From NCBI RefSeq assembly GCF_900099655.1, contig NZ_FNDC01000006.1, positions 63,947-127,946 on the forward strand: a stretch of DNA of 64,000 nt. Direction: 5' to 3'. Below are positions 33,799-44,353 of this stretch, in pieces. The notes below the pieces were generated by a model that made no database searches, was not told where the DNA came from, and worked only from the letters and a program-made list of their open reading frames with translations. Within the stretch, counting starts at the first letter, position 1. Each line of letters opens with the position of its first letter. The stretch comes from Planococcus glaciei (GTDB lineage: Bacteria > Bacillota > Bacilli > Bacillales_A > Planococcaceae). Made by a program: the position numbers and the translations under genes.

Positions 33799-34341
33799 TT
33801 AAGAAAGGGCGCAGCTGATGCCGAACGCAATGGCGCCGGCGCACCGTTTCCGGTAAGCATCCAGTTTCAATAGTTCGGCTTCTTCCCGGTTGGTCATAAA
33901 ACCGCATTCAATCAGCACAGCAGGCATCATTGTGTCCCGCAGAACGGCATAATCGGCTCGTTTCACTCCGCGGTCTTTCCGGTGAGTCGACATCACAAGT
34001 GCCCGCTGGATGCAGCTGGCAAAATTAACGGCGGAAGTGCTCGGTTTGGTGAAAGTGAACGTTTCAATGCCGCTCGTTTCATTGAAAAAAGAGCCGAACG
34101 CATTGGCATGAATAGAGACAAACAAATCTGCTTTTAAGCGGTTGGCAAGAACGGTCCGTTCGTGCAGCGGAACATCCTGGTCAGGCTGGTGGCTGAAAAA
34201 AACCGTATGCCCATCCAGCACAAGCCGCTTTTTCATCTCATCCGCGACCGCCGAGTTAAAGTGGAACTCCCGGATGCGCCCATCCGGGGAACGCTTGCCT
34301 GGAGTATGCGGACCGTGCCCTGCATCAATCATAATTTTCAT
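33799..34341 (-). CDS. N-acetylmuramoyl-L-alanine amidase (Amidase_3)
   Basis: 180 residues, a catalytic domain alone. It cleaves the bond between muramic acid and the stem peptide. Zinc ligands are in [13 protein letters not shown] (His11), the FHFNSA glutamate-type position, and [10 protein letters not shown] (His near 79), with the catalytic Glu in [10 protein letters not shown] near 149. No signal peptide or SH3/LysM domain is visible, which is unusual for a secreted hydrolase and fits CwlC/CwlH-type spore or mother-cell enzymes or a phage-like lytic domain. AAAGGAGGA lies 7 nt before the ATG at 34341. It is divergent from hprK. Confidence 0.87.
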   Translation of the reverse strand: MKIMIDAGHGPHTPGKRSPDGRIREFHFNSAVADEMKKRLVLDGHTVFFSHQPDQDVPLHERTVLANRLKADLFVSIHANAFGSFFNETSGIETFTFTKPSTSAVNFASCIQRALVMSTHRKDRGVKRADYAVLRDTMMPAVLIECGFMTNREEAELLKLDAYRKRCAGAIAFGISCALS

Positions 34342-34510
34342 TGTCAAATTCCTCCTTTATTTCCTATATAGATGGAAGCAGAAAGAAAGGAGACAGGAAA
34401 ACCTTCAAAACCTTGTGTTCCGTGTTAAAATAGGAGCAAACCGTCAGAATGATGAAAGAACTTTGCAAAAGGTTCTATGCATTTTGAATGTAAAAGGAAT
34501 GAGGGGAACC

Positions 34511-35437
34511 ATGGGACAAGTTACAGTAAAGCAAGTCATGGATATGTTTGACTTAGATTTAATCAGCGGAGAAGAAGGACTGGGACGCCGTATTCCCATC
34601 AGTGACATTTCTCGGCCGGGGCTTGAAATGGCCGGATACTTTACGCATTACCCGGCAAACCGGATCCAAATGCTCGGCAAAACCGAGCTGTCGTTTTTTG
34701 CCCTGCTGGAAGCGCATGAACGGACAGAGCGGATGTTTAAACTCTGTACAGATGACACGCCGGCCATTATTGTGGCGCACGGCATGGACGTGCCAAATGA
34801 ATTGGTGGATGCGTCCGGCCGCAAGCACGTGCCGGTACTTCGCACGAAGATGCCGACCACCCGATTCTCGAGTTTGCTGACCAACTACCTGGAAAGCCAA
34901 TTGGCGCCAACGACAGCCGTCCATGGCGTATTGGTCGATATTTATGGCGTAGGTGTATTGATCACCGGCAAGAGCGGCGTCGGTAAAAGTGAAACCGCGT
35001 TGGAGCTTGTGAAAAAAGGTCATCGGCTGGTAGCGGATGATTGTGTGGAAATCCATCAAGAAGGCGAAAACACGCTGGTTGGCCATCCGCCGAAACTGAT
35101 CGAGCACTTGCTCGAAATTCGCGGAGTCGGCATTATCGATATCATGACGTTGTTTGGCGCAAGTGCTGTCCGGACATTCAAACGGATTTCACTTGTCATC
35201 GATCTGGAAATCTGGGATCAGGACAAAACATACGACCGCCTTGGTTTGGAAGAAGAAAAAATGCGGATCATCGATACCGATTTAACAAAGCTGACGATTC
35301 CTGTTCGCCCTGGGCGAAACTTAGCCGTTATTATTGAAGTGGCTGCAATGAATTATCGCTTGAAACGCATGGGCGTCAACGCAGCAGAAGAATTTTCGAA
35401 ACGGCTCGATGAAGTAATCGCTCAAGATACAAACTAA
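34511..35437 (+). CDS. hprK: HPr kinase/phosphorylase
   Basis: 308 residues. It phosphorylates Ser46 of HPr and Crh with ATP or pyrophosphate when glycolytic intermediates are high and removes the phosphate when they are low, setting CcpA-dependent carbon catabolite repression. Walker A is GKSGVGKS (153-160), followed by the GHRLVADD segment with catalytic Asp. The signature [19 protein letters not shown] sits near 205-220. GAGGGG fixes the ATG at 34511; the open frame extending upstream to 34142 overlaps the amidase and has no ribosome site. First gene of hprK-lgt-yvoD-ppaX-yvoF. Confidence 0.97.
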   Translation: MGQVTVKQVMDMFDLDLISGEEGLGRRIPISDISRPGLEMAGYFTHYPANRIQMLGKTELSFFALLEAHERTERMFKLCTDDTPAIIVAHGMDVPNELVDASGRKHVPVLRTKMPTTRFSSLLTNYLESQLAPTTAVHGVLVDIYGVGVLITGKSGVGKSETALELVKKGHRLVADDCVEIHQEGENTLVGHPPKLIEHLLEIRGVGIIDIMTLFGASAVRTFKRISLVIDLEIWDQDKTYDRLGLEEEKMRIIDTDLTKLTIPVRPGRNLAVIIEVAAMNYRLKRMGVNAAEEFSKRLDEVIAQDTN

Positions 35438-35458
35438 GGGAATAGGAAGGTGTACGGC

Positions 35459-36271
35459 ATGTATTCGATTCTTGCTTCAATTGATCCGATCGCTTTTTCG
35501 CTCGGACCAATCGATGTCCGCTGGTACGGCGTCATTATTGCCGTCGGCATCATCATCGCATTTTTAGTGGGCCAGCGTGAAATGGTCAAACGGGGGCTTC
35601 ACCCCGACTTTTTAACCGATCTGTTGATATGGGCGGTGCCCCTTGCCATCATCGGGGCCCGCATTTATTATGTGATTTTCCAGTGGGAGCATTATAAAGA
35701 CAACCCTGCTGAAATCATTGCCATCTGGAACGGCGGCATTGCGATCCACGGAGCCTTGATCGCTTCGGTGATTGTGGCGTATTTGTTTACGAAAAGCCGC
35801 AATACGTCGTTCTTAAAAGTAGCGGATATTCTGGCGCCTAGCATTTTGATCGGCCAGGCTGTCGGCCGCTGGGGGAATTTCATCAACCAGGAAGCGCACG
35901 GCGGAGAAGTAAGCCGGACGTTTTTGGAGAATTTGTTTATCCCGGATTGGATTATCAATCAAATGTACATAGACGGCGCGTATTACCATCCGACGTTTTT
36001 ATACGAATCAATGTGGAGCCTTGTCGGCATCATTATTTTGCTGCTGCTGCGCCGGGTTAACCTGGTACGGGGGGAAATGTTCTTTTTCTACGTCATCTGG
36101 TATTCTGTCGGGCGTTTCTTCATTGAAGGCATGCGGACAGACAGCTTGTACGTCATCGGGGAGCTGCGTGCTGCCCAGTTAGTATCTGTAGTGGCTATCC
36201 TCATTGCCGTCGTTTTTGTTGTGTATCGCCGCGTGAAATTAAAAAATCCGCCTCATTACTTGGATAACTAG
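35459..36271 (+). CDS. lgt: Prolipoprotein diacylglyceryl transferase
   Basis: 270 residues with seven or so membrane helices. It transfers diacylglycerol from phosphatidylglycerol to the lipobox cysteine of prolipoproteins, such as the one encoded at 8345-8815. Family strings are DVRWYGVIIAVG, GGIAIHGALIAS (HGGL-type motif), and GRWGNFINQEAHG around residue 140 with the essential Arg and Asn. AGGAAGG lies 8 nt before the ATG at 35459; the GTG at 35450 overlaps it. 21 nt after hprK, the usual Bacillales arrangement. Confidence 0.96.
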   Translation: MYSILASIDPIAFSLGPIDVRWYGVIIAVGIIIAFLVGQREMVKRGLHPDFLTDLLIWAVPLAIIGARIYYVIFQWEHYKDNPAEIIAIWNGGIAIHGALIASVIVAYLFTKSRNTSFLKVADILAPSILIGQAVGRWGNFINQEAHGGEVSRTFLENLFIPDWIINQMYIDGAYYHPTFLYESMWSLVGIIILLLLRRVNLVRGEMFFFYVIWYSVGRFFIEGMRTDSLYVIGELRAAQLVSVVAILIAVVFVVYRRVKLKNPPHYLDN

Positions 36272-36285
36272 AAAGAAGGAATGGA

Positions 36286-37221
36286 ATGTCTACGTTAAAA
36301 AATGGATTGAAAGCGGGTCTGCGTACGACTTGGACATTGGGGAAAATCATTTTCCCGATCACATTATTGGTGACGATGCTCCAATATACACCGGTCCTGC
36401 CCTTCATCATCGATTTTATCGCTCCGGTCATGGGAATCTTTGGCCTCAGCGGCGATGCCGCCATTCCGCTGGTTTTGGGCAATGCGTTGAATTTGTACGC
36501 CGGAATCGGAGGAATTTTGTCTCTGGAGCTTACTGTAAAAGAAGTGTTTATCCTGGCAGTTATGCTGTCTTTTTCACATAATATCTTTATCGAAACCGGT
36601 GTGGCGCTGAAAGTAGGCGTCAAACTGTGGGTCGTGCTCGTTGTCCGGTTTGGGCTTGCCGCTCTATCCGGGATCATCATCAACCTGGTCTGGAAAGGCG
36701 GCGCCGAAACCGCACAATACGGCTTTGCGCCGGAAACGGCTGCTGATCCTGAAGGATGGATGGCCATCTTCCTGCTGGGTCTGGAAAAAGCGTCATTCGG
36801 CATTTTGCAGCTGGCGATGATTGTCATTCCACTCATGCTGATGATTCAAATTTTGAAAGACAAAGGCGCCTTGCAGCGCATTTCAAATAGCATGGGGCCG
36901 TTGACGAAATTGCTCGGCATCCAGAAAAACGCTTCATTGACTTTGGCTTCCGGCCTGGTCTTTGGACTCGCAATGGGTGCGGGCGTCATGATCCAGGCGG
37001 TTCAGGAAGACGGCGTCAGCAAAAAAGATGCCACGCTTGCTTTCATCTTTTTGGTCGCATGCCACGCCATTGTCGAAGATACACTCATATTCGTTCCGCT
37101 CGGAATTCCGATATGGCCGCTGTTTATCATTCGCCTTGTGACCGCTTTAGTCTTGACGATTATAGTCTCCTACCTGTGGCGTAAAGCGGAAGAAAACCGG
37201 AAGGAAGTGGTTTCGACATGA
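36286..37221 (+). CDS. yvoD: YvoD-like nucleoside-recognition (Gate) domain membrane protein
   Basis: 311 residues with eight or so hydrophobic helices and two gate-type repeats (around 17-110 and 165-305), of the family annotated nucleoside recognition domain and related to SpmA/SpmB. LSGDAAIPLVLGNALNLYAG and LACHAIVEDTLIFVPLGI are conserved-looking segments with polar residues inside membrane helices, as expected for a transport or gating role. Substrate unknown. GAAGGAA lies before the ATG. The stop overlaps the ppaX start (ATGA type), as in the B. subtilis order hprK-lgt-yvoD-ppaX. Confidence 0.87.
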   Translation: MSTLKNGLKAGLRTTWTLGKIIFPITLLVTMLQYTPVLPFIIDFIAPVMGIFGLSGDAAIPLVLGNALNLYAGIGGILSLELTVKEVFILAVMLSFSHNIFIETGVALKVGVKLWVVLVVRFGLAALSGIIINLVWKGGAETAQYGFAPETAADPEGWMAIFLLGLEKASFGILQLAMIVIPLMLMIQILKDKGALQRISNSMGPLTKLLGIQKNASLTLASGLVFGLAMGAGVMIQAVQEDGVSKKDATLAFIFLVACHAIVEDTLIFVPLGIPIWPLFIIRLVTALVLTIIVSYLWRKAEENRKEVVST

Positions 37222-37871
37222 CAAAAGAAATCAATACGCTGTTATTCGATTTTGACGGCACCTTGCTTGATACAAACGAATTGATCATCCAGACCTTTCT
37301 GTCGGTGCTGGACGAACATTTCCCAGGCCGCTTTGAACGCGAGGATGTGCTGCATTTTATCGGGCCATCCTTGAAACAGACCTTTACCGCAATTGCGCCG
37401 GAACGGGCAGAAGAACTGATGGAACAATACCGGACTGTCAATAAAACCTTGCATGATGAATTAGTGGCAGAATACGACGGCGTTGCGGAAACTTTGCACT
37501 TATTAAAAAGCCGGGGCTTGAAAATGGCGATCGTCTCGACGAAAAGAGGTGCAGGCATCCGACATGGCCTGGAATTGATGGGCATTGAAGGAATTTTCGA
37601 TGTCATCGTCAGTTTGGACGAAGTGAAAGAACCGAAGCCGGACCCAGAACCGGTCCTGCTGGCACTGGAGCGTTTGAACGCGTCTCCTGAAGAAGCTTTG
37701 ATGATCGGGGACAACTCACACGATATCGAAGGGGGCCAAAATGCCGGCGTCCGGACAGCGGGTGTGGCGTGGTCGATCAAAGGCGAGGCATATTTAGCCG
37801 GCTTCGGGCCGGATTATATGCTGCAGCACATCCGCGATTTGCTGGAACTCACGAAAGAAGCGGTCCAATGA
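37218..37871 (+). CDS. ppaX: Pyrophosphatase PpaX (HAD family)
   Basis: 217 residues, a HAD hydrolase. Motif I FDFDGTLLDTN (Asp12 and Asp14) gives the nucleophile, motif II is VSTKRG, the lysine is in EPKPDPEP, and motif IV is MIGDNSHDIEGGQNAG. PpaX hydrolyses the pyrophosphate that HprK/P forms when it dephosphorylates HPr-Ser-P, which pulls that reaction forward. The position four genes after hprK supports this call over other HAD phosphatases. Overlaps both neighbours by 4 nt. Confidence 0.94.
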   Translation: MTKEINTLLFDFDGTLLDTNELIIQTFLSVLDEHFPGRFEREDVLHFIGPSLKQTFTAIAPERAEELMEQYRTVNKTLHDELVAEYDGVAETLHLLKSRGLKMAIVSTKRGAGIRHGLELMGIEGIFDVIVSLDEVKEPKPDPEPVLLALERLNASPEEALMIGDNSHDIEGGQNAGVRTAGVAWSIKGEAYLAGFGPDYMLQHIRDLLELTKEAVQ

Positions 37872-38380
37872 GGAACACGGAGCGCCATTTTGTGACAGGT
37901 TCCAATTCGCTTTGGCATATTTACAAAACCGTGCCGTTCTGGAAAGTGGCCAAAAATTTCATCGTCATTCAGATGGCCCGCTATACACCGTTTTTGCCGA
38001 TGAAAAATTGGCTTTACAAAACCTTTCTTCGGATGAAAGTGGGAGAACATTCTTCTTTTGCGCTGATGGTCATGCCGGACGTCATGTTCCCGGAAAAAAT
38101 TACCGTCGGACGCAATTCAGTGATTGGCTACAATACGACGATCCTTGCCCACGAGTATTTGATTAACGAATACCGGTTGGGGGAAGTGATTATAGGGGAC
38201 GAAGTGCTGATCGGCGCCAACACCACCATTTTGCCGGGGGTGACGATTGGCGACGGCGCCATCGTTTCCGCAGCTACACTCGTCAACAAAGACGTGCCAG
38301 CCGGTGCGTTTGTCGGCGGCAATCCGATGAAAATCATTTATACAGCTGAACAAATGGCCGAACGCCAACTGAAAACCTGA
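37868..38380 (+). CDS. yvoF: YvoF-like acyltransferase (left-handed beta-helix)
   Basis: 170 residues. The hexapeptide repeat region (ITVGRNSVIGYNTTI ... VIIGDEVLIGANTTILPGVTIGDGAIVSAATLV) marks a left-handed beta-helix O-acetyltransferase of the maltose/galactoside type. VPAGAFVGGNPMKII closes the coil as in NodL/LacA-like enzymes. Acceptor unknown. The ATG at 37868 overlaps the ppaX stop in an ATGA. Last gene before the terminator, matching the order in B. subtilis where yvoF precedes hisZ. Confidence 0.9.
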   Translation: MRNTERHFVTGSNSLWHIYKTVPFWKVAKNFIVIQMARYTPFLPMKNWLYKTFLRMKVGEHSSFALMVMPDVMFPEKITVGRNSVIGYNTTILAHEYLINEYRLGEVIIGDEVLIGANTTILPGVTIGDGAIVSAATLVNKDVPAGAFVGGNPMKIIYTAEQMAERQLKT

Positions 38381-38407
38381 AAGCGGTGTGCTTTCAGGTT
38401 TTTTTAC
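38374..38407 (+). terminator. Terminator of the hprK operon
   Basis: AACCTGAAAGC (38374-38384) pairs with GCTTTCAGGTT (38390-38400) and is followed by a T run. The stop codon lies inside the left arm. Confidence 0.88.
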
Positions 38408-38520
38408 TATAAAAGAATAGGGTATATAGGAAAGGGACTGTTTGTTGGCGAGATTCCAAAAGGGAAAAAGATAAGACAATGCCAAAATTCATTTCTTTCG
38501 CATAACTTGCAGCCAATTCC

Positions 38521-38550
38521 TTGACGGTCGATGGAAAGATGCGCTAAAAT
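38521..38550 (+). promoter_or_regulatory. SigA promoter of the his operon
   Basis: TTGACG (38521-38526), 18-nt spacer, TAAAAT (38545-38550), about 63 nt before hisZ. No T-box element was recognised in 38408-38613, although histidine operons of some Firmicutes have one. Confidence 0.75.
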
Positions 38551-38613
38551 AAAAATTACTTCACCACTCTAACTAACTAAAGTAAAATAACCAATTTTAG
38601 GAAGTGACTCCCA

Positions 38614-39777
38614 ATGACCATTCAAATGTTCGAAAAACCGCTAGGCATGCGCGACGATTTTCCTTTTATAGCGAAGAAAAAAGCCGAGCTGCGCGCGAAA
38701 GGCACTTCAATTATGCAAGGGTCCGGATATGATCTGCTTCAGACTCCAACCTTGGAATATTACGAAACAATCGGCAAAATTTCCGCCATTCCGGACAATG
38801 CGCTTTTTAAATTGCTGGACAGCCAAGGCGAAACGCTCGTCCTGCGGCCCGATATGACATCTCCGATTGCTCGGGTGGCAGCATCCAAATTGCTGAAAGA
38901 AAAAATGCCGGTGCGCCTTGGCTATTATTCCAATGTCTTCCGCGCACAAAAACGGGAAGGCGGCCGCCCGGCAGAATTCGAACAAATGGGCGTTGAACTG
39001 ATCGGCGACGATTCCCTTTATGCAGATGCAGAAGTGATCATCCTGGCATCGACCATCTTAAAAGAATTGAACGTGGAATCGGGGCGTGTCGTAATTGGCC
39101 ATACACAATTGCTTCAGCTGATTTTAAAAGATTTTGGCTTGGACAACAGCCAGATCGACATTGTCCGTTCGGCTCTGGTATCGAAAAACAGTGTCCGTTT
39201 TGAACAGCTTGCAACGGAGCTTCTGGACGACGCATCAAAGGCTGCCGCGTTTAAAGGCTTGGTGACGACGTCTTCTTTAGAGGACTGGAAGCCGTATATC
39301 GACGCTTCCAACGAAGAGCAGGCGGCGCTGTACGGTGAAATGCTGAAACTGCAAACCATTATCCAGCGAAACGGCTTATCTGAAGCCATTACCTATGATT
39401 TATCCTTCACAAGCCATATGACGTATTACACCGGATTGGTGTTTGAATTTTACGGAGCTGGAAGCGGGTTTCCGCTCGGCAACGGCGGGCGCTACGACGG
39501 ACTGATGAAGCAATTCGGCCTGCATGTCGGCGCTACCGGCTTCGGCCTCCGCGTCGACCGGCTGCTCGAAGTCATTGCACCGGACCGGGAAGCGGAACCG
39601 CATATCCTCATTCTCTTTTCGGAAGAGACCGAAGAACTGGCGCATGAGCAGGCGCAGGAACTGCGCACAAACGGGTCGCGGGTGACGCTTCAATATGCTC
39701 CGGCAGTAAAAGCGTTAGAAGAGTTTAGCGCATTATTCAGCGAAGTAAGACGATTGGAAGGTGCTACAAATGGATGA
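38614..39777 (+). CDS. hisZ: ATP phosphoribosyltransferase regulatory subunit HisZ
   Basis: 387 residues, a histidyl-tRNA-synthetase-like protein that lacks tRNA charging activity and forms an octamer with short HisG. Class II strings are [28 protein letters not shown] and [22 protein letters not shown], with the C-terminal [14 protein letters not shown]. Its presence predicts a short-form HisG, as found next. It starts at ATG 38614 behind GGAAGTGA. The 3' end overlaps hisG by 8 nt. First gene of hisZGDBHAFI. Confidence 0.95.
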   Translation: MTIQMFEKPLGMRDDFPFIAKKKAELRAKGTSIMQGSGYDLLQTPTLEYYETIGKISAIPDNALFKLLDSQGETLVLRPDMTSPIARVAASKLLKEKMPVRLGYYSNVFRAQKREGGRPAEFEQMGVELIGDDSLYADAEVIILASTILKELNVESGRVVIGHTQLLQLILKDFGLDNSQIDIVRSALVSKNSVRFEQLATELLDDASKAAAFKGLVTTSSLEDWKPYIDASNEEQAALYGEMLKLQTIIQRNGLSEAITYDLSFTSHMTYYTGLVFEFYGAGSGFPLGNGGRYDGLMKQFGLHVGATGFGLRVDRLLEVIAPDREAEPHILILFSEETEELAHEQAQELRTNGSRVTLQYAPAVKALEEFSALFSEVRRLEGATNG

Positions 39778-40396
39778 ACTGACAATTGCGATGCCGAAAG
39801 GGCGCATTTTTGAAGAAGCTTATGAACTGCTTGTCAAAGCGGGCTATGATTTGCCGAAAGAACTGGACGACTCGCGCAAACTGATTGTGGAAGCGCCGAA
39901 CGAACGCTTCCGCTTTATTTTGGCGAAGCCGATGGATGTGCCGGTTTACGTGGAACACGGCGTAGCGGATATCGGAATCGCGGGAAAAGACGTCATGCTC
40001 GAGCTCGACCGTTCGGTGCATGAACTGCTCGACCTTGGCATCAGCCGCTGCTATATTGCAACAGCAGGACTCCCCAACACGGAAATGAACCCGGTGACGC
40101 CGCGCATTGCGACAAAGTATCCGAAAATCGCTTCCCGTTTTTACCGCGGCAAAGGCGAACAGGTGGAAATCATTGAATTGAACGGTTCGATTGAATTGGC
40201 GCCGATGATTGGCTTGGCTGATCGCATCGTCGATATTGTTTCCACCGGCAAAACCTTAAAGGAAAATGGCTTGGTGGAATACGAGCAGATTGTGGACATC
40301 ACATCCCGCTTGATTGCTAATCCCGTAAGTTACCGATTGAAACAGCAGCGGATCCGGGAACTGGTGGAAAATCTACGAAAGCAGGCGAAAGCATGA
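39770..40396 (+). CDS. hisG: ATP phosphoribosyltransferase catalytic subunit (short form)
   Basis: 208 residues, the short form lacking the C-terminal regulatory ACT-like domain, so HisZ must supply it. It catalyses the first committed step of histidine synthesis, joining ATP and PRPP. Motifs are [13 protein letters not shown] near the start, [15 protein letters not shown], and the PRPP loop [16 protein letters not shown] (about 160-175). The ATG at 39770 has GGAAGG about 9 nt ahead; GTG at 39761 is inside that site. Confidence 0.96.
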   Translation: MDELTIAMPKGRIFEEAYELLVKAGYDLPKELDDSRKLIVEAPNERFRFILAKPMDVPVYVEHGVADIGIAGKDVMLELDRSVHELLDLGISRCYIATAGLPNTEMNPVTPRIATKYPKIASRFYRGKGEQVEIIELNGSIELAPMIGLADRIVDIVSTGKTLKENGLVEYEQIVDITSRLIANPVSYRLKQQRIRELVENLRKQAKA

Positions 40397-41676
40397 AACA
40401 GACGCAATTGACTTCGGATATCTCCATCAGAAGAACGGTGGCTGAAGACAACGCCGAACAATTGGCCGCGGTCAAGGAGATTATCCGGAATGTCCGGCTG
40501 AACGGCGATGCAGCGCTGCTTGAATATACCGAGAAATGGGACGGCGTTAAATTGGAGACGATCCGAGTGGGCCCGGATGAAATGAAAGAAGCCGTGGACC
40601 GTTTCGATCCGCAGCTTCTCCAGGATTTATCGGAAGCCGCAGGCAATATCCGGGACTACCACGAAAACCAGAAACAGCAAGGCTATAAAAACATAAAAGA
40701 CGACGGCTCTTATGTCGCGCAGCGGGTCACCGCCATTGGCTCGGCCGGCTTGTATGTGCCAGGCGGGACAGCAGCATACCCGTCTTCCGTATTGATGAAT
40801 GTCATTCCGGCGCAAGTGGCGGGCGTGGGGCGCATCGTGCTGATTTCGCCTCCTGGAAAAGACGGCAAATTGTCTGACGGCGTACTCGCGGCGGCGCATA
40901 TACTGGGAATAGAAGAAGTTTACAAAGCCGGCGGGGCACAGGCCATTGCGGCCCTTGCCTACGGGACGGAATCGATCCAGGCTGTCGATAAAATCACGGG
41001 GCCGGGCAATGTATTTGTGGCACTTGCCAAACGCGAAGTGTTTGGTGACGTGGCCATTGACATGATTGCAGGTCCGAGCGAAATTACCGTCATTGCCGAC
41101 GATACTGCTTTTGCGGATGAAGTGGCTGCGGACTTGCTGTCACAGGCGGAACACGACCCGATGGCGACGGCGGTGCTGTTGACGACCAGCCAACAATTGG
41201 CGGACGCGGTTTCACTTGAAGTCGAGCGCCAACTGGAAACCTTGCCGCGCCAAGCGATTGCCGGGAAAGCCATCCGGGATTACGGCATGATTTATATCGG
41301 AAAGACGATGGGCGACTTGATTGATGCGGCGAACGAACTCGCCCCGGAGCATTTGGAAATCATGGCGGCAGATGCCGAAGCCTTGTCCGAAAAGATCCAA
41401 AACGCGGGCGCGATTTTTATCGGGCGCTATTCCTCGGAACCGATCGGCGATTATTTTGCCGGCACGAACCATGTGTTGCCGACCAATAGCACGGCACGGT
41501 TCTCGAGTGCCTTGTCGGTCTATGATTTTGTCAAACGGACAAGCGTGGTGTATTACAGCGAACAGGCCTGGCAGCAAAACGAAGCGAAAATCGCACGTCT
41601 TGCACGCCTGGAAGGGCTTGAAGGACACGCGCGGGCAGTAGAATCCCGTGCCTGGAAAAAGGAGAATGGACGATGA
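40393..41676 (+). CDS. hisD: Histidinol dehydrogenase
   Basis: 427 residues, full length. It oxidises histidinol to histidine in two NAD+-dependent steps with zinc. The signature [30 protein letters not shown] (about 232-262) includes zinc and catalytic residues (Gln, His, Asp), and [10 protein letters not shown] plus [14 protein letters not shown] hold further histidines. It overlaps hisG by 4 nt (ATGA) and hisB by 4 nt. Confidence 0.97.
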   Translation: MKQTQLTSDISIRRTVAEDNAEQLAAVKEIIRNVRLNGDAALLEYTEKWDGVKLETIRVGPDEMKEAVDRFDPQLLQDLSEAAGNIRDYHENQKQQGYKNIKDDGSYVAQRVTAIGSAGLYVPGGTAAYPSSVLMNVIPAQVAGVGRIVLISPPGKDGKLSDGVLAAAHILGIEEVYKAGGAQAIAALAYGTESIQAVDKITGPGNVFVALAKREVFGDVAIDMIAGPSEITVIADDTAFADEVAADLLSQAEHDPMATAVLLTTSQQLADAVSLEVERQLETLPRQAIAGKAIRDYGMIYIGKTMGDLIDAANELAPEHLEIMAADAEALSEKIQNAGAIFIGRYSSEPIGDYFAGTNHVLPTNSTARFSSALSVYDFVKRTSVVYYSEQAWQQNEAKIARLARLEGLEGHARAVESRAWKKENGR

Positions 41677-42260
41677 GAAAAGCCGAGATCAAACGCGATA
41701 CAAATGAAACCAAAATTGCTGTTTCGTTTTCATTGGATGGAGAAGGAAAAGCAGACATCGAAACGGGCGTGCCGTTCATGGACCACATGCTCGATTTGTT
41801 CATCAAGCACGGCTTGTTCGACGGGGAAATCAAAGCGGACGGCGATACGCATATCGATGACCACCACACAACGGAAGACATCGGCATTGTGCTTGGCCAG
41901 GCAGTGAAAGAAGCATTGGGCGATAAAAAAGGCATCCGCCGCTACGGCAATGCATTTGTGCCGATGGACGACGCACTGGCGCAAGTGGTTGTCGACTGTT
42001 CCAACCGGCCGCATCTGGAAATGCGCGGCGATATTCCGAATGCCAAAGTCGGCACGTTCGATACGGAATTGGTCCGTGAATTCCTGTGGAAATTTGCGCT
42101 GGAATCCCGGATGAACGTCCACGTCATCATCCACTACGGCTACAACACCCACCACATCATTGAAGCGGTCTTTAAAGCACTCGCCCGTGCATTGGACGAA
42201 GCGACCATGATTGACCCCCGGGTGAAAGGCGTGCCGTCTACAAAGGGGTTGCTCACATGA
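41673..42260 (+). CDS. hisB: Imidazoleglycerol-phosphate dehydratase
   Basis: 195 residues, single-function dehydratase. The two manganese-binding histidine clusters are present: DDHHTTEDIGI (about 70) and YGYNTHHIIEAVFKALARAL (about 150-170), with VPFMDHMLDLF near residue 33. It converts IGP to imidazole acetol phosphate. Overlaps hisD and hisH by 4 nt each. Confidence 0.97.
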   Translation: MRKAEIKRDTNETKIAVSFSLDGEGKADIETGVPFMDHMLDLFIKHGLFDGEIKADGDTHIDDHHTTEDIGIVLGQAVKEALGDKKGIRRYGNAFVPMDDALAQVVVDCSNRPHLEMRGDIPNAKVGTFDTELVREFLWKFALESRMNVHVIIHYGYNTHHIIEAVFKALARALDEATMIDPRVKGVPSTKGLLT

Positions 42261-42910
42261 TCATCGGCATTATCGATTACGGCATGGGCAATTTGTTCAG
42301 CGTCGAACAGGCGTTGAAAAAACTGGACTGCACCGTCATCTTATCCGATGACCCGGAAACGCTTCTGGAAGCGGAAGCGATTTTACTCCCGGGAGTCGGT
42401 GCTTTTCCGGACGCCATGGAATTGTTGAACCAAAAAGGGCTTTCTTCCTTTATCCGGTCACTGCCCCAAAAAGGGATTCCGCTTCTTGGAATTTGCCTGG
42501 GCATGCAGCTTTTATACGAAGACAGTTCAGAAGTCCGGCCGACACAGGGGCTGGGTTTGCTGAAAGGGCAGATCCGCCGTTTTGAAAGAGGGGCTTACCG
42601 TATTCCCCATATGGGCTGGAACCGGCTCGAGTTTTCCCGTATGCCGTACTGGCTGGAAGATTTGCAAGTGGATACCCATGTCTATTTCGTCCATTCGTTT
42701 TTAGCGGTGAACACAGACCCTGAACAAGTATGGGCGACGGCAAGCTATGGCAGCATTGATGTGCCGGGTGTGGTCGGTTCTGGTTTGATTACCGGGATGC
42801 AGTTCCACCCCGAAAAATCGGGCGACTTTGGCCATTATTTATTGGAGCAATGGATTGCAAATGTCAGGAGGAACCAAGATGAGCAAGTTTCAGATCTATC
42901 CCGCAATTGA
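42257..42910 (+). CDS. hisH: Imidazole glycerol phosphate synthase, glutaminase subunit
   Basis: 217 residues, a class I glutamine amidotransferase. The nucleophile is in PLLGICLGMQLLYE (Cys about 79), with His and Glu in MQFHPEKSG near 186-190. It supplies ammonia to HisF. The C-terminus runs past the usual end ([19 protein letters not shown]), overlapping the hisA start by 32 nt, so the hisA ribosome site lies inside hisH. This longer overlap stands out in an operon where others are 4-8 nt. Confidence 0.95.
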   Translation: MIIGIIDYGMGNLFSVEQALKKLDCTVILSDDPETLLEAEAILLPGVGAFPDAMELLNQKGLSSFIRSLPQKGIPLLGICLGMQLLYEDSSEVRPTQGLGLLKGQIRRFERGAYRIPHMGWNRLEFSRMPYWLEDLQVDTHVYFVHSFLAVNTDPEQVWATASYGSIDVPGVVGSGLITGMQFHPEKSGDFGHYLLEQWIANVRRNQDEQVSDLSRN

Positions 42911-43607
42911 TTTGCGCGGCGGCAAGTGCGTCCGCCTTTTTCAGGGGGATTATGCACAGGAAACCGTATACGGCGATTCGCCTGTCGACATGGCGAAGAA
43001 GTTTGCCGATGCCGGTACGGAATGGATTCATATGGTCGATTTGGACGGAGCAAAAGACGGCGTCCGGATCAACGATGGAGTAGTCATTGAAGCCGCGAAA
43101 CTGCCGGTCAATATCCAGATTGGCGGCGGCATCCGGACGCGTGAAGACATCGAACACTATTTATCGAACGGCATCAGCCGGGTGATAATCGGAAGCCTCG
43201 CAATCCGCAATCCGGAACTGGTCGTATCGTTTATCGAGGAATTCGGAGCTGACCGGATCGTCATCGGCATTGACGCGAAAGACGGCATGGCCGCAACCGA
43301 AGGCTGGATTGAAACCTCGGGGCAGTCGGCAAAAGACGTGGCGCGCTTTTTCGTGTCTAAAGGCGCCAAGCACTTTATCTATACGGATATTGCAACGGAC
43401 GGGACACTCGCCGGACCGAACATCGAGGCAAATAAAGCCTTGGTCGATTCGGACGAAGCCGAAGTCATCGTCTCGGGGGGCATTGGCACGCTGGAAGATA
43501 TTAAAAATGTCAAAGCGGCTGCGAAAGAAAGCCCGGTTGCCGGCGTTATCATTGGAAAAGCATTGTATGAAAACCGCTTTACGTTAGAGGAGGCGCTGTC
43601 ATGCTGA
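42879..43607 (+). CDS. hisA: ProFAR isomerase (HisA)
   Basis: 242 residues, a half-barrel-duplicated TIM barrel. It isomerises the ProFAR aminoaldose to PRFAR. The N-terminal Asp is in [18 protein letters not shown], with [12 protein letters not shown] and [12 protein letters not shown] as the two phosphate-binding loops. CAGGAGGA places the ATG at 42879 rather than at 42828. The stop overlaps hisF by 7 nt. Confidence 0.95.
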   Translation: MSKFQIYPAIDLRGGKCVRLFQGDYAQETVYGDSPVDMAKKFADAGTEWIHMVDLDGAKDGVRINDGVVIEAAKLPVNIQIGGGIRTREDIEHYLSNGISRVIIGSLAIRNPELVVSFIEEFGADRIVIGIDAKDGMAATEGWIETSGQSAKDVARFFVSKGAKHFIYTDIATDGTLAGPNIEANKALVDSDEAEVIVSGGIGTLEDIKNVKAAAKESPVAGVIIGKALYENRFTLEEALSC

Positions 43608-44353
43608 CAAAACGCATCATTCCGTGCCTTGATGTGAAGGAAGGGCGTGTGGTCAAAGGCGTCAGCTTTGTGGAGCTGCGGGACGCCGGAGACCCGGTGG
43701 AACTGGCCCGTTTTTACGATAAGCAAGGGGCAGACGAACTGGTCTTTTTGGACATTTCCGCTTCGCATGAAGGCAAAGAAACGATGGTGGAAGTCGTGAA
43801 AATCGTGGCAACCGAATTGTCGATTCCGTTTACTGTAGGCGGCGGCATCCGGTCGCTTGAAGACATGAAACGCATGCTGCGCGCCGGTGCAGACAAAGTG
43901 TCCTTGAACACGGCTGCGCTTGACCGCCCGGAACTGATCAAAGAAGGCGCCGATTATTTCGGCTCGCAATGCATCGTCGTAGCGATTGACGCGAAAAGCA
44001 ACGGCACGGGCTGGGACGTCTATACCCACGGCGGCCGCAACAAGACCGAATGGGATGCAGTGGAATGGGCGAAACGGAGCGTCGAGCTCGGGGCAGGCGA
44101 ACTGCTGTTGACGTCGATGGACAAAGACGGCCAAAAAGACGGCTTTGACCTGGCGCTGACCAAGGCGGTGCGGGAAGCGGTCGAAGTGCCGGTGATTGCA
44201 AGCGGCGGAGCAGGAAACCGCGAGCATTTTGCCGAAGTCTTTAAAGAAGTAGATGCCGATGCGGCTCTTGCTGCTTCGATTTTTCATTACAAAGAAACCA
44301 GCGTGGCTGAAGTAAAAGATTATTTAAAGAAAGAGGGAGTGAACGTCCGATGA
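43601..44353 (+). CDS. hisF: Imidazole glycerol phosphate synthase, cyclase subunit
   Basis: 250 residues. The TIM-barrel start [20 protein letters not shown] holds the catalytic Asp11. [28 protein letters not shown] and [12 protein letters not shown] form the phosphate loops, and [15 protein letters not shown] holds the second catalytic Asp near residue 130 plus contacts. It works with HisH to make IGP and AICAR. The gene overlaps hisI by 4 nt. Confidence 0.97.
   Translation: MLTKRIIPCLDVKEGRVVKGVSFVELRDAGDPVELARFYDKQGADELVFLDISASHEGKETMVEVVKIVATELSIPFTVGGGIRSLEDMKRMLRAGADKVSLNTAALDRPELIKEGADYFGSQCIVVAIDAKSNGTGWDVYTHGGRNKTEWDAVEWAKRSVELGAGELLLTSMDKDGQKDGFDLALTKAVREAVEVPVIASGGAGNREHFAEVFKEVDADAALAASIFHYKETSVAEVKDYLKKEGVNVR

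Noticed and set aside
34142..34510. N-terminal extension of HprK by 123 codons
   Set aside because: It would overlap the divergent amidase gene and lacks a ribosome site; the family length and GAGGGG support 34511.
38408..38613. T-box or other riboswitch before hisZ
   Set aside because: No AGGGTGGNACC-type core or specifier stem was found; only an ordinary promoter is supported.
43379..44287. 302-codon antisense frame over hisA/hisF
   Set aside because: A shadow of two certain his genes; no ribosome site, and the His/Phe-rich composition is typical of antisense frames.
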